Source of the DNA: an uncultured bacterium
GTDB taxonomy: Bacteria; Bacillota_I; Bacilli_A; RF39; UBA660
DNA length: 6,782 nt
NCBI GenBank assembly: GCA_949285775.1
Contig: CASEAD010000147.1
Span: forward strand, 1 to 6,782
Direction of reading: 5' to 3'
Numbering within the stretch: position 1 is the stretch's first letter; the number at the start of each line of letters is the position of its first letter. Below are positions 1 to 6,720 of this stretch, piece after piece. The notes below the pieces were generated by a model that did no database searches, was not told the origin of the DNA, and saw nothing but the letters and a program-made list of their open reading frames with translations. The translations under genes were made by a program, and so were the position numbers.

Positions 1-5
1 ATAAT

Positions 6-1136
6 ATGTTTAGTGAGTTAGATTATTATAATGGTTATACAGATAAAATGATAAATAGAGTAATAGAACAATTAAAATATATATCTAAATTATATATAGA
101 TTATGATTTATTTAGTTATTTAGATACTAGTATAACAATGAATGAAATGAGTTCAAAATTATTGTATAAAGGTGGAGCTGAAGAAATGGTAAAAGAAATA
201 CCCATAATTATGAAAAATGCATATGTTGCTGTAATGCTTATTACCTTTAATAAAATATACAATTTATTAGAGAACAAATATCCAATAGATGACGAAAACA
301 ACTATCCTTGTTTATTTACTAGATATGCAAAAGCAAATTTAAAAAGAAAATTATATTATTGTTATACCAATTTATATAATGGAAAAACTAAATGGACAAG
401 TCAATATACATTTCTTAATTTCAAAAATTCTAATGGAGATTACCTATATACTAAGGGTGATGAAATAATTAACTTTAAGGAAAATTTTGATATACTTGAT
501 GATTTGTTTAAATGCGATAGAAAAGATATTGCATACCCGAGTATTTATTATCAAGCAGCTAAAATTTGTTATTCAGAAACATCTTTGGAACCATACGGAG
601 TTATGTATTCACAGAATTTCTTGGATATGACAAGAGATATACCTTATGAACAAGCAATGGCTTTTTATACTTATGGTGACTATTGGTCCTATAAAAGAAA
701 TTATAAAGAAGAAGGAGGAATTTATTTTGTAAAAGCCTTAAATGGTAATCCATATGATTATATGTCTTGTTTTCGAATAGGTTGTCATGAGGTAATTTGT
801 GGTAAAAAATTTCAAGGTAGTACAAGACATTTATATAAAGCTCAAAGTATAATAACAAATAGTAAAAATAAATATATAGATTTTAATCATATTAAGGATA
901 ATTTATCTTTATATCAATTAGAGTGCTTATTTAAAATAAATTGTTATCTTTATCTTGCTTCAAAAAACTGTGAAGAATATTACCACTTCAACGCGATGAA
1001 GCAAATATGTGAAATATATGAAAAAAATATAATAATGAATAAAATATATGATAATACCCCCCAAAAAGAAATATTCTTTAATTATCATATTAATAGTTAT
1101 CCCCTAAAATTAATGAAAAGAAGACTAAAATTTTAG
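6..1136 (+). CDS. Hypothetical protein, Tyr/Cys-rich with TPR/Sel1-like segment (5' end uncertain)
   Basis: I do not recognise this 376-residue product. It has no signal peptide and no convincing membrane segment, so it is probably cytoplasmic. Tyr is very frequent (46 of 376) and there are 11 Cys, three of them clustered at C255, C260 and C265. Residues about 213-290 read like helical repeats: a Gly-Asp-Tyr-Trp helix near 224-227, then a second helix ending in an Ala-Leu-(x)3-Asn-Pro turn near 244-249, close to TPR/Sel1 spacing. This is a weak inference. The ATG at position 6 has no visible ribosome binding site and the codon before it is not a stop, so the gene may begin before the window; an in-frame ATG at 48 also lacks a site. 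The gene is G-rich and C-poor on its coding strand, unlike the plus-strand genes downstream, which suggests separate origin. Its stop lies inside a palindromic terminator shared with the converging regulator gene. Confidence 0.75.
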   Translation: MFSELDYYNGYTDKMINRVIEQLKYISKLYIDYDLFSYLDTSITMNEMSSKLLYKGGAEEMVKEIPIIMKNAYVAVMLITFNKIYNLLENKYPIDDENNYPCLFTRYAKANLKRKLYYCYTNLYNGKTKWTSQYTFLNFKNSNGDYLYTKGDEIINFKENFDILDDLFKCDRKDIAYPSIYYQAAKICYSETSLEPYGVMYSQNFLDMTRDIPYEQAMAFYTYGDYWSYKRNYKEEGGIYFVKALNGNPYDYMSCFRIGCHEVICGKKFQGSTRHLYKAQSIITNSKNKYIDFNHIKDNLSLYQLECLFKINCYLYLASKNCEEYYHFNAMKQICEIYEKNIIMNKIYDNTPQKEIFFNYHINSYPLKLMKRRLKF

Positions 1137-1143
1137 TCTTTTT
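1118..1143. terminator. Bidirectional terminator across two overlapping stop codons
   Basis: Positions 1121-1140 are a perfect 20-bp palindrome (AAGACTAAAA followed by TTTTAGTCTT), extended by A-T pairs at 1118-1119/1142-1143 across a G-T mismatch. A T-run follows on the plus strand and the flanking A-run gives a T-run on the minus strand, so either transcript could fold a short hairpin followed by U residues. The stem has few G-C pairs, so termination may be weak. The stop codons of the two converging genes lie within it. Confidence 0.65.
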
Positions 1144-2029
1144 CTATATTATTTTCTATAGTATTAATAAAATCTTTACTAATATTATTTAATCCAATAT
1201 CTTTAGAATATATTATACCTATATGTCTTTCTGTTATATCTGGAATAGTCTTTATCTCATATAATTCCCCACTTTCAAACTCTTTAGTTAAATGCTCTCT
1301 AGTAACAGGCCCTATTCCATAACCATCTCTAATATACATCTTAACTAATGCCGTACTAGTAAATTCCATCTTAGGTTTTAACTTAACCCCAACACTCTCA
1401 CATAACTTATCTAAGTAATATCTAGTAGTCGCTCCAGGAGCATTTAATATAAGAGGGTAGTTATTAATATCTTTAAGATTAATTTCTTTTAAATCTTTAT
1501 ATTTTTTATTCCCAGCAATAACAGTATGAATACTTTTTAATTTAATCTCTTCAAAATCCTTAGGTTTATCACAAGGCAATTTAAGCACAATAAAATCTAA
1601 TTCTTTATTTCTAACCATATTAACTTTATCTATAAAACTACCACTTTTAATATTAACTTTAACATCTGGATAAACTTCTATAAATTTATTTAAATATTTA
1701 AGTAAAAAGTTTTTAGTCAAAGTTTTACTAATCCCTATATTAATTACTTTTTCATTAGAATTAGCAATACTTTTAATATTCTTCTCAACCTTATCAATAA
1801 TCCCTACAGCAGTCTTTATTTCATTATATAAAAGCTTACCATTATCAGTTAAAGTAACTCCACCTTTGCTTCTTATAAATAATTTACAATTTAAATTACT
1901 TTCTAAAGTTTTAATTATTTTACTAACCCCAGGTTGTGTCAACCCTAAAAATTTACTAGCATTCGTAATATTTCCAATAGATGCAACATAATAAAATATT
2001 TTATAATATTCATAATTAGTAGTATTCAT
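1133..2029 (-). CDS. LysR-family transcriptional regulator
   Basis: The 298-residue length is typical of LysR-type regulators. The N-terminal winged helix-turn-helix is clear: an Ala-Ser-Lys-Phe-Leu helix near 24-28, the recognition segment TQPGVSKIIKTLE at 31-43, then a Leu-Phe-x-Arg wing and a Leu-Thr-(x)2-Gly element near 50-64. A linker helix occupies about 65-92, and residues about 94-298 form the periplasmic-binding-protein-like effector domain, including the usual GYGIGPVTRE-type segment near 236-245. Family members bind DNA as tetramers and respond to a small ligand; the ligand here cannot be predicted. The start at 2029 is supported by an AAGGGAG site 9 nt upstream. The gene is divergent from the metallophosphoesterase across a 141-bp control region, the classic arrangement for control of a neighbour plus autoregulation. 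Its 3' end overlaps the converging gene by 4 bp. Confidence 0.95.
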   Translation of the reverse strand: MNTTNYEYYKIFYYVASIGNITNASKFLGLTQPGVSKIIKTLESNLNCKLFIRSKGGVTLTDNGKLLYNEIKTAVGIIDKVEKNIKSIANSNEKVINIGISKTLTKNFLLKYLNKFIEVYPDVKVNIKSGSFIDKVNMVRNKELDFIVLKLPCDKPKDFEEIKLKSIHTVIAGNKKYKDLKEINLKDINNYPLILNAPGATTRYYLDKLCESVGVKLKPKMEFTSTALVKMYIRDGYGIGPVTREHLTKEFESGELYEIKTIPDITERHIGIIYSKDIGLNNISKDFINTIENNIEKD

Positions 2030-2038
2030 AATATAATA

Positions 2039-2045
2039 CTCCCTT
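2039..2045 (-). promoter_or_regulatory. Ribosome binding site of the LysR-type gene
   Basis: Read on the minus strand the sequence is AAGGGAG, 9 nt before the ATG whose first base is 2029. It fixes the start of the regulator. Confidence 0.8.
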
Positions 2046-2061
2046 CAAATAAGTGATGTTT

Positions 2062-2090
2062 ATTATACTGTATATTTAAAGAAAATACAA
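2062..2090 (-). promoter_or_regulatory. Promoter of the LysR-type gene
   Basis: On the minus strand there is a -35 element TTGTAT (2085-2090), a 17-bp spacer and a consensus -10 TATAAT (2062-2067). Transcription would start roughly at 2053-2057, giving a short leader ahead of the AAGGGAG site. The -10 overlaps the palindrome at 2064-2074, a plausible place for autorepression. Confidence 0.65.
2064..2074. promoter_or_regulatory. Palindrome TATAC-T-GTATA over the regulator's -10 (candidate operator)
   Basis: This is a perfect 5+1+5 inverted repeat overlapping the -10 hexamer of the regulator's promoter. Its TA-rich dyad form and position suit a DNA-bound regulator, but it does not match the canonical T-N11-A LysR box, and short dyads are common in such AT-rich DNA. 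Confidence 0.3.
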
Positions 2091-2099
2091 CTAATATTT

Positions 2100-2110
2100 A
2101 ACAATTTGTT
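2100..2110. promoter_or_regulatory. Palindrome AACAA-T-TTGTT next to the -35 of the phosphoesterase promoter (candidate operator)
   Basis: This is a perfect 5+1+5 inverted repeat that runs into the -35 hexamer (2109-2114) of the rightward promoter. LysR-type activators usually bind just upstream of the -35 of the divergent target, so the position fits. The assignment is positional only. Confidence 0.3.
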
Positions 2111-2136
2111 GACATTTATCATACGTTTGTTATAAT
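2109..2136 (+). promoter_or_regulatory. Consensus sigma-A type promoter of the metallophosphoesterase
   Basis: A consensus -35 TTGACA (2109-2114) and a consensus -10 TATAAT (2131-2136) are separated by 16 bp. Transcription would begin about 2143, giving a leader of roughly 28 nt ahead of the ATG at 2171. The promoter points at the frameshifted gene, which supports 2171 as the real start. Confidence 0.75.
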
Positions 2137-2154
2137 AATACCTAATTAATTATT

Positions 2155-2163
2155 AGAAGGGGG
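2155..2163 (+). promoter_or_regulatory. Strong ribosome binding site deciding the start at 2171
   Basis: AGAAGGGGG lies 7 nt before the ATG at 2171. It commits ribosomes to a frame that closes after 26 codons at TAG 2249-2251, so the catalytic frame needs a -1 shift. The ATG at 2686 in the downstream frame has no comparable site. Confidence 0.8.
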
Positions 2164-2170
2164 AATATTT

Positions 2171-3873
2171 ATGTATGAATATAGTGATATTTATTATGAT
2201 AACTTAACTTATAATATAATTAACATACTAAGAAAAAACCATCTACAATAGAAGAAATAACAAATATCCTTAATAACCAAAACTTACCATATACCAAAGA
2301 AGAAATATTTAATAGATTAATACTTATATTATCCCAATCAGGAAGAGCCCCTAGCCCAGGAATACCCGAAATAACAAGAACCCCAGTAATAGGAGGAAGT
2401 GATATCTATACTTACCTCGACTACGAAAGAGGAAAAATAGCCAAATACTACAGAAACATAAAAGTAAAAACACCCCCTAAAGCCATATTACACATCTCTG
2501 ACTTTCACTATGGCAAATGGACTAACCCAAAAGATATCGAAAAAAATAAAATAATCCAAACAAATATCCATAACTATGCCCTTAAAAAAGGAATAGAAAT
2601 AGCTTTCATAAATGGTGATATCTTTGATAGAATAAAATTACCTAAAATAGACAAAAACCTAGAATTCATAAGTGAAGAAGACCAAATGTTAAAAAGAGCC
2701 TATGACTACTTACAACAACCTAAGAAACAAGAAGAAGTAAAACATATCTGGGAACACTTAAAACAAATATTTAAATATAGTATGCCTAATGATAGTAGAT
2801 TAAAATATTATTCCATAATAGGAAATCACGATAAAACCATAAATGCCTTACTAATATGCCTAACCAATCAAGACCTAAGACAATTATCCCTATTAAATCC
2901 TAACTTCTATATGTTCCCTTATAAAGATTGTAGTTTAAATATTGGAAATAAAGAATTATTATTTACCCACGAATTCTATGTAAGCTCTCTAATAAGAGAA
3001 AACACCGAATCATCTCTATTTTCCACGATAGAACACGTAGAAGACTTAGGAAAACCATCTATTAAAAAAGTATTAAATAATGGACTTTACAGCATGATTA
3101 TCTGTGGCCATATGCATGATGCCCAATTATCTACCTTCCATTCCAAGTACGCCCTAAACAACCCCATCTATTTAATAACACCTCAAACTACCATCTATAA
3201 CCTAAATAGCGTAGTAGCGTATATAACTTATTATAATTATAACTCACTAGGAATATTAGAAAGCATTGATATAGAACCCCTAAAGTGTACTAACAAACTA
3301 GAAATAATCCCCGAACCTAAAATACATCACTCATTCATAGAAAAGAAAGAAGAATACTCTAAAGTATTAAGCACTAACTGTAATCCAACAACCATATATA
3401 TAGATAACAAACCATATACTATCTTTAAACATTGCTTTATTCCTAAAACAAATGGCATATATTATGAAATAATAAAAAATAATACCCAATATAACCTAAA
3501 AATCTATCTACCAAATAATATTATAAATAACCCCCAAATACCTATAACAATCCCTCAAACATCTATAGAATTATCTAATATAACAATAACATTTAACGAA
3601 ATATTACAATATAACTATATAACAACCCCATATCTTAATCTAGCCAATACAATACTAAATAATAACTTATCCAATATAATAACAACTACCAATAATAACC
3701 AAATAAAAAATATCTATCTAGATACAGAAGGAAATATAAATATAACCCTTAATATAACTAATACTAACAAAATAAATATAAATTACCATAAACTATATAA
3801 TCTAATAATTAATTATTTTAATATAATAAATAATATCTATTACAACAACGAAACAAAACCCAAAACACATTAA
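2171..3873 (+). CDS. Calcineurin-like metallophosphoesterase, interrupted by a -1 frameshift near codon 23
   Basis: This is a metal-dependent phosphoesterase whose substrate is unknown. The gene starts at ATG 2171 behind a strong ribosome binding site, but that frame stops at 2249-2251. The catalytic frame is open from 2224 with no usable start before ATG 2686, and a -1 shift at 2233-2239 joins the two into 567 residues. In that joined numbering all family metal-ligand motifs are present: SDFH (D111, H113), GDIFD (D150), GNHD (N219), a THE motif (H267) and GHMH (H314, H316). Starting at 2686 would lose the first two motifs, so that start is rejected. Residues about 10-60 look like a small helical, possibly winged-helix, domain. 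The last about 135 residues are Asn/Ile-rich (34 Asn, 28 Ile) and low in complexity. Its divergent neighbour is a LysR regulator. If the shift is not programmed, this is a one-base-lesioned pseudogene or an assembly error in an A-run. Confidence 0.8.
2233..2239 (+). other. In-phase slippery heptamer A_AAA_AAC (candidate -1 frameshift site)
   Basis: In the frame set by ATG 2171 the codons here read AGA AAA AAC CAT. The heptamer therefore has the X_XXY_YYZ phase needed for simultaneous -1 slippage. Slippage leads directly to CCA at 2239 in the phosphoesterase frame and passes the stop 10 nt downstream. I see no stable downstream hairpin and no upstream Shine-Dalgarno-like stimulator, and A_AAA_AAC is regarded as weaker than A_AAA_AAG in E. 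coli. One extra A in the run would equally restore the frame. Confidence 0.5.
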
Positions 3874-3915
3874 ATAAAAATATTATCTCTAAATATACCA
3901 AAACAACCTTATCTA

Positions 3916-3924
3916 TGCTATAAT
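3916..3924 (+). promoter_or_regulatory. Extended -10 promoter of the cation ATPase
   Basis: TGCTATAAT is a perfect TGnTATAAT extended -10 element. No good -35 is visible 16-18 bp upstream, which extended -10 promoters can tolerate. The leader would be only about 20 nt, so no riboswitch fits between promoter and gene. The ATPase can therefore be transcribed independently of the phosphoesterase, which ends 78 bp earlier. Confidence 0.6.
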
Positions 3925-3934
3925 ATTAATAAAT

Positions 3935-3941
3935 AGAAAGG
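3935..3941 (+). promoter_or_regulatory. Ribosome binding site of the cation ATPase
   Basis: AGAAAGG lies 10 nt before the ATG at 3952 and supports that start. Confidence 0.65.
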
Positions 3942-3951
3942 TTATGATAAA

Positions 3952-6561
3952 ATGAATGATGCATATCTTAAAGAAATAGAAGATATATTTAAAGAATTAA
4001 ACACAACTAAAAAAGGCTTAACTCTAAAACAAGTAAAAGAATTACAAAGAAAAATGGGCAAAAACGTCCTAATAGAAAAGAATAAAAAAACTAAACTACA
4101 AATATTCCTATCCCAATTTAAAAATATAATGATAATACTATTATTAGTAGTAGGAATATTATCCCTAATATATTCTATAATTACTAAAAGTGATTTCCTA
4201 GAACCAATAGTAATATTAGGAACAACCCTAGTAAACTGTATCATGGGTTTCCTTCAAGAATCTAAAGCCGAAGACGCCATAGGAAAACTAAAAAAATATT
4301 CTGCTAACTATATTACCGTTAAAAGAAATAATAAATATAAAAATATAGACTCTAAAAACTTAGTAGTAGGAGATTACCTAATCTTAGAAGCCGGAGATAA
4401 AATACCAGCCGACGCTAGAATTATAAAAAGTTACTTTGCCAAAACAGACGAATCAATCCTAACCGGAGAAAGCTTGAGCGTAGATAAAGACGAAGAAACT
4501 ATCCAAGAAAATGTTACCATATCCGAAAGAAAAAATATGGTATATTCTGGAACCGTCTTAGTAGCCGGAAAAGTAGAAGCCATCGTAGTCGCTACTGGTA
4601 TGAATACCGAGTTAGGTAAAATAGCATCTGTAATGGATACTAAAACAGAACCACTAACTCCATTACAAATGAAAGTCCAAAAAATAAGTAAATTTATAAC
4701 TATCGTTGCCTCCATTTTAGTAACGTTTGTCTTAGTATTTGGTATAATAAATAACTATAGCGTATTAAATATAATTATGCTATGTATATCAATGATAGTC
4801 GCAAGCGTACCAGAATGCTTACCAATCGCTATTACAGCAACATTATCTATAGGCGTAAGCCAAATGGCTAAGAAAAAATCAATCGTGAGAAATCTAGCCG
4901 CCATTGAAACCTTAGGAGCAACCGAAGTAATATGTACAGATAAAACAGGAACCCTTACCAAAAATAAAATGGAAGTTATCAAAATATATGCCTCAACTAA
5001 AGAATTAGACACCACTAGTATTAAAGAACATCAAAAACTAATCGAAATAATGGATTATTGTAATACCTCTATATTAGATGAAGACGGATCTTACACAGGA
5101 GATGCCGTTGATGTGGCCTTAAAAGAATACTTAAAAGATAATAATATAAAAAATAAAAATAACGAAAAAATAATAGAATTACCCTTCGATTCTGAAAGAA
5201 AAATGATGAGTGTAGTCTATAATGTTGATAATGAAAAACTCTTATATACCAAAGGAAGCTTTGAATCAATACTAGAAAGAAGTAATAAAACCCTTATCGA
5301 TGGTAAAATAACCAACCTAACAAAAGAAATAATAGAAGAATACAAAAACATAGAGTCTAAAATGTCTAAAGAAGCCCTAAAGGTTTTAGCATTTGCTTAT
5401 AAAAAAATAACTACTAATGTTAAAGAAGAAGATGATTACCTAAAAGAAGAAAAAGACTTAATATTAGTAGGACTAATAGGACTAAAAGACCCCGTTAGAA
5501 AAAATATCAAAGAATCAATCAACGCTTGCCTAAACGCTCATGTAAGGCCAATAATGCTAACAGGAGATAACCTTGCTACAGCAACCTCTATCGCTAAAGA
5601 AGTAGGCATTTGCGCAGATGAGTCTGAATGCATTAACGCTACAGAATTAAGTAATCTTACCGAAAAAGAATTAATCAAATATATCAACAAATATTCAGTT
5701 TTTGCAAGAGTAAGCCCCGAAAATAAATTACAAATAGTAAAAGCTCTAGAAAAAACAGGTAAAGTAGTCGCTATGACAGGAGATGGAGTAAACGACGCCC
5801 CTGCTATAAAATTAGCTAACGTTGGAATTGGCATGGGAAAAAGCGGTACCGATGTCACAAAAGATGTATCAGATGTTATCCTCCTAGACGATAGCTTTAA
5901 TACTATTACTACTGCCGTTTCCGAAGGAAGAAGAATATATGATAATGTCATAACCAACATTCTTTATAACCTATCAAGTAATTTTACTGAAATATGTATT
6001 ATATTATTTGGTATGCTAACAGGAAATACAATCATCTCAGCTATCCACGTATTATATATCGATCTAGTAGCAGATACTATCCCATCAATTACCTTAGCGT
6101 TTGAAGGAGCCTCAAAAGATGTAATGGCAAGAAAACCCAATGGCTTAAATAAAAAAATCTTTACCAAATTCTTTAGTGCCTTCTTAATAATATCTGTAAT
6201 ATTAGAAACAGCAATAAGTCTATTTGTCTACTATCATTTCCTAGATTTAGGAAGTGATATAGCCCAAACCTTAGCACTATTAAGTATAATCATTAACGAA
6301 TTTGTTTTTGCCTATAATTGCCGTTCATTAAAAGAACAAATCCATAAAAGAGGATTCTTTAGCAACAAGTATTTAAATTTAGGAATACTAGCATTAATAA
6401 TAGTTCAATTATTTGTATTCTTTACCCCAATAGGAAGATTATTTAATCTTACAACAGTAACCATTTCCCAGGTTCTATTCGTAATATTCATAAATATCTT
6501 TTCATTTATAATTATAGAATTATTAAAACCAATTATCGTTAAAATCTTTAAAGATGAATAA
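3952..6561 (+). CDS. P-type cation-transporting ATPase, probable Ca2+ pump (P2A, SERCA/PMR1-like)
   Basis: This is a complete membrane pump of 869 residues, a usual length, that couples ATP hydrolysis to cation export. Order: N-terminal cation-ATPase domain (about 1-50), M1-M2 (about 55-103), actuator domain with TGES at 171-174, M3-M4 (about 246-297), phosphorylation motif DKTGT with D330, nucleotide-binding domain with KGSFE at 434-438, TGDN at 537-540, hinge motif GDGVNDAP at 610-617, then M5-M10 (about 668-862). By alignment in mind to SERCA, ion-site residues E288 (M4), N677 and E680 (M5), D708 (M6) and probably E783 (M8) are kept, favouring Ca2+. Oddities are PECLP at 287-291 instead of PEGLP, and D704 and A707 where SERCA has Asn796 and Thr799, so another divalent cation such as Mn2+ is possible. 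It has its own extended -10 promoter and a 3' hairpin terminator. Confidence 0.95.
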   Translation: MNDAYLKEIEDIFKELNTTKKGLTLKQVKELQRKMGKNVLIEKNKKTKLQIFLSQFKNIMIILLLVVGILSLIYSIITKSDFLEPIVILGTTLVNCIMGFLQESKAEDAIGKLKKYSANYITVKRNNKYKNIDSKNLVVGDYLILEAGDKIPADARIIKSYFAKTDESILTGESLSVDKDEETIQENVTISERKNMVYSGTVLVAGKVEAIVVATGMNTELGKIASVMDTKTEPLTPLQMKVQKISKFITIVASILVTFVLVFGIINNYSVLNIIMLCISMIVASVPECLPIAITATLSIGVSQMAKKKSIVRNLAAIETLGATEVICTDKTGTLTKNKMEVIKIYASTKELDTTSIKEHQKLIEIMDYCNTSILDEDGSYTGDAVDVALKEYLKDNNIKNKNNEKIIELPFDSERKMMSVVYNVDNEKLLYTKGSFESILERSNKTLIDGKITNLTKEIIEEYKNIESKMSKEALKVLAFAYKKITTNVKEEDDYLKEEKDLILVGLIGLKDPVRKNIKESINACLNAHVRPIMLTGDNLATATSIAKEVGICADESECINATELSNLTEKELIKYINKYSVFARVSPENKLQIVKALEKTGKVVAMTGDGVNDAPAIKLANVGIGMGKSGTDVTKDVSDVILLDDSFNTITTAVSEGRRIYDNVITNILYNLSSNFTEICIILFGMLTGNTIISAIHVLYIDLVADTIPSITLAFEGASKDVMARKPNGLNKKIFTKFFSAFLIISVILETAISLFVYYHFLDLGSDIAQTLALLSIIINEFVFAYNCRSLKEQIHKRGFFSNKYLNLGILALIIVQLFVFFTPIGRLFNLTTVTISQVLFVIFINIFSFIIIELLKPIIVKIFKDE

Positions 6562-6587
6562 AAGTAGATCCCATAAGATCTATTTTT
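6562..6587 (+). terminator. Rho-independent terminator of the cation ATPase gene
   Basis: The stem TAGATC / GATCTA, extendable through a G-U and A-T pairs, closes a CCATAA loop and is followed by TTTTT. It begins right after the TAA at 6559-6561. Confidence 0.8.
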
Positions 6588-6592
6588 AATAT

Positions 6593-6613
6593 ATTAGGAA
6601 ATTTCTACCTAAT
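6593..6613. repeat. Hairpin ATTAGG / CCTAAT upstream of tnpB
   Basis: This is a perfect 6-bp stem with a 9-nt loop, followed by TTTT on the plus strand. It may be a second terminator-like hairpin behind the ATPase gene or an imperfect palindrome near the insertion-sequence end. Confidence 0.4.
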
Positions 6614-6625
6614 TTTAAAAGAAAA

Positions 6626-6655
6626 TTAACTAATAAGATACAAACTACTAGTTAA
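6626..6655. repeat. Hairpin TTAACTA / TAGTTAA upstream of tnpB
   Basis: This is a perfect 7-bp stem with a 16-nt loop, about 65 bp before the tnpB start. The position suits a subterminal structure of an IS605-type left end, but a 7-bp AT-rich dyad can arise by chance. Confidence 0.35.
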
Positions 6656-6680
6656 GTGTAATATTATTTTAGGTTATTTA

Positions 6681-6689
6681 TGTTATATT
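6681..6689 (+). promoter_or_regulatory. Possible extended -10 promoter of tnpB
   Basis: TGTTATATT matches the TGnTATAAT extended -10 at all but one position and lies 31 nt before the ATG. No convincing -35 was found. Confidence 0.4.
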
Positions 6690-6703
6690 TAATACAGATA
6701 AAT

Positions 6704-6711
6704 AAAGGGGG
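6704..6711 (+). promoter_or_regulatory. Ribosome binding site of tnpB
   Basis: AAAGGGGG sits 9 nt before ATG 6721 and supports that start for the truncated gene. Confidence 0.75.
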
Positions 6712-6720
6712 ATTGGTAGT

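Noticed and set aside
2171..2251. Independent 26-codon leader peptide gene
   Set aside because: It has a good start site, but its frame enters a slippery heptamer leading straight into the phosphoesterase frame. It is better explained as the true N-terminus than as a free peptide, though it would be made if slippage is inefficient.
3640..3870. Tandem repeat in the AT-rich Asn/Ile tail (recurring AATAT, ATAAT, AACAA words)
   Set aside because: The words recur without a fixed period or order, so this is low complexity and not a tandem array or CRISPR-like structure.
2686..3873. Metallophosphoesterase beginning at ATG 2686
   Set aside because: This start has no ribosome binding site and discards the DxH and GDxxD metal-binding motifs that lie in the same open frame at 2500-2628. 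The frame is better joined to ATG 2171 by the -1 shift.
3905..3943. Inverted repeat AACCTT / AAGGTT flanking the ATPase promoter and covering part of its ribosome binding site
   Set aside because: The left arm lies upstream of the -10 and would not be in the transcript, so it cannot sequester the ribosome binding site. The arms are only 6 bp and 27 bp apart, consistent with chance.
3874..3951. Cation-sensing riboswitch (for example yybP-ykoY type) ahead of the ATPase
   Set aside because: The gap is 78 bp and the predicted leader about 20 nt, with no conserved helices, so there is no room for an aptamer.
5538..5960. 140-codon open frame on the minus strand inside the ATPase gene
   Set aside because: It is the mirror of the most conserved P-type ATPase segment (TGDN to GDGVNDAP), has no ribosome binding site and resembles no protein; the same applies to the other antisense frames in this gene.
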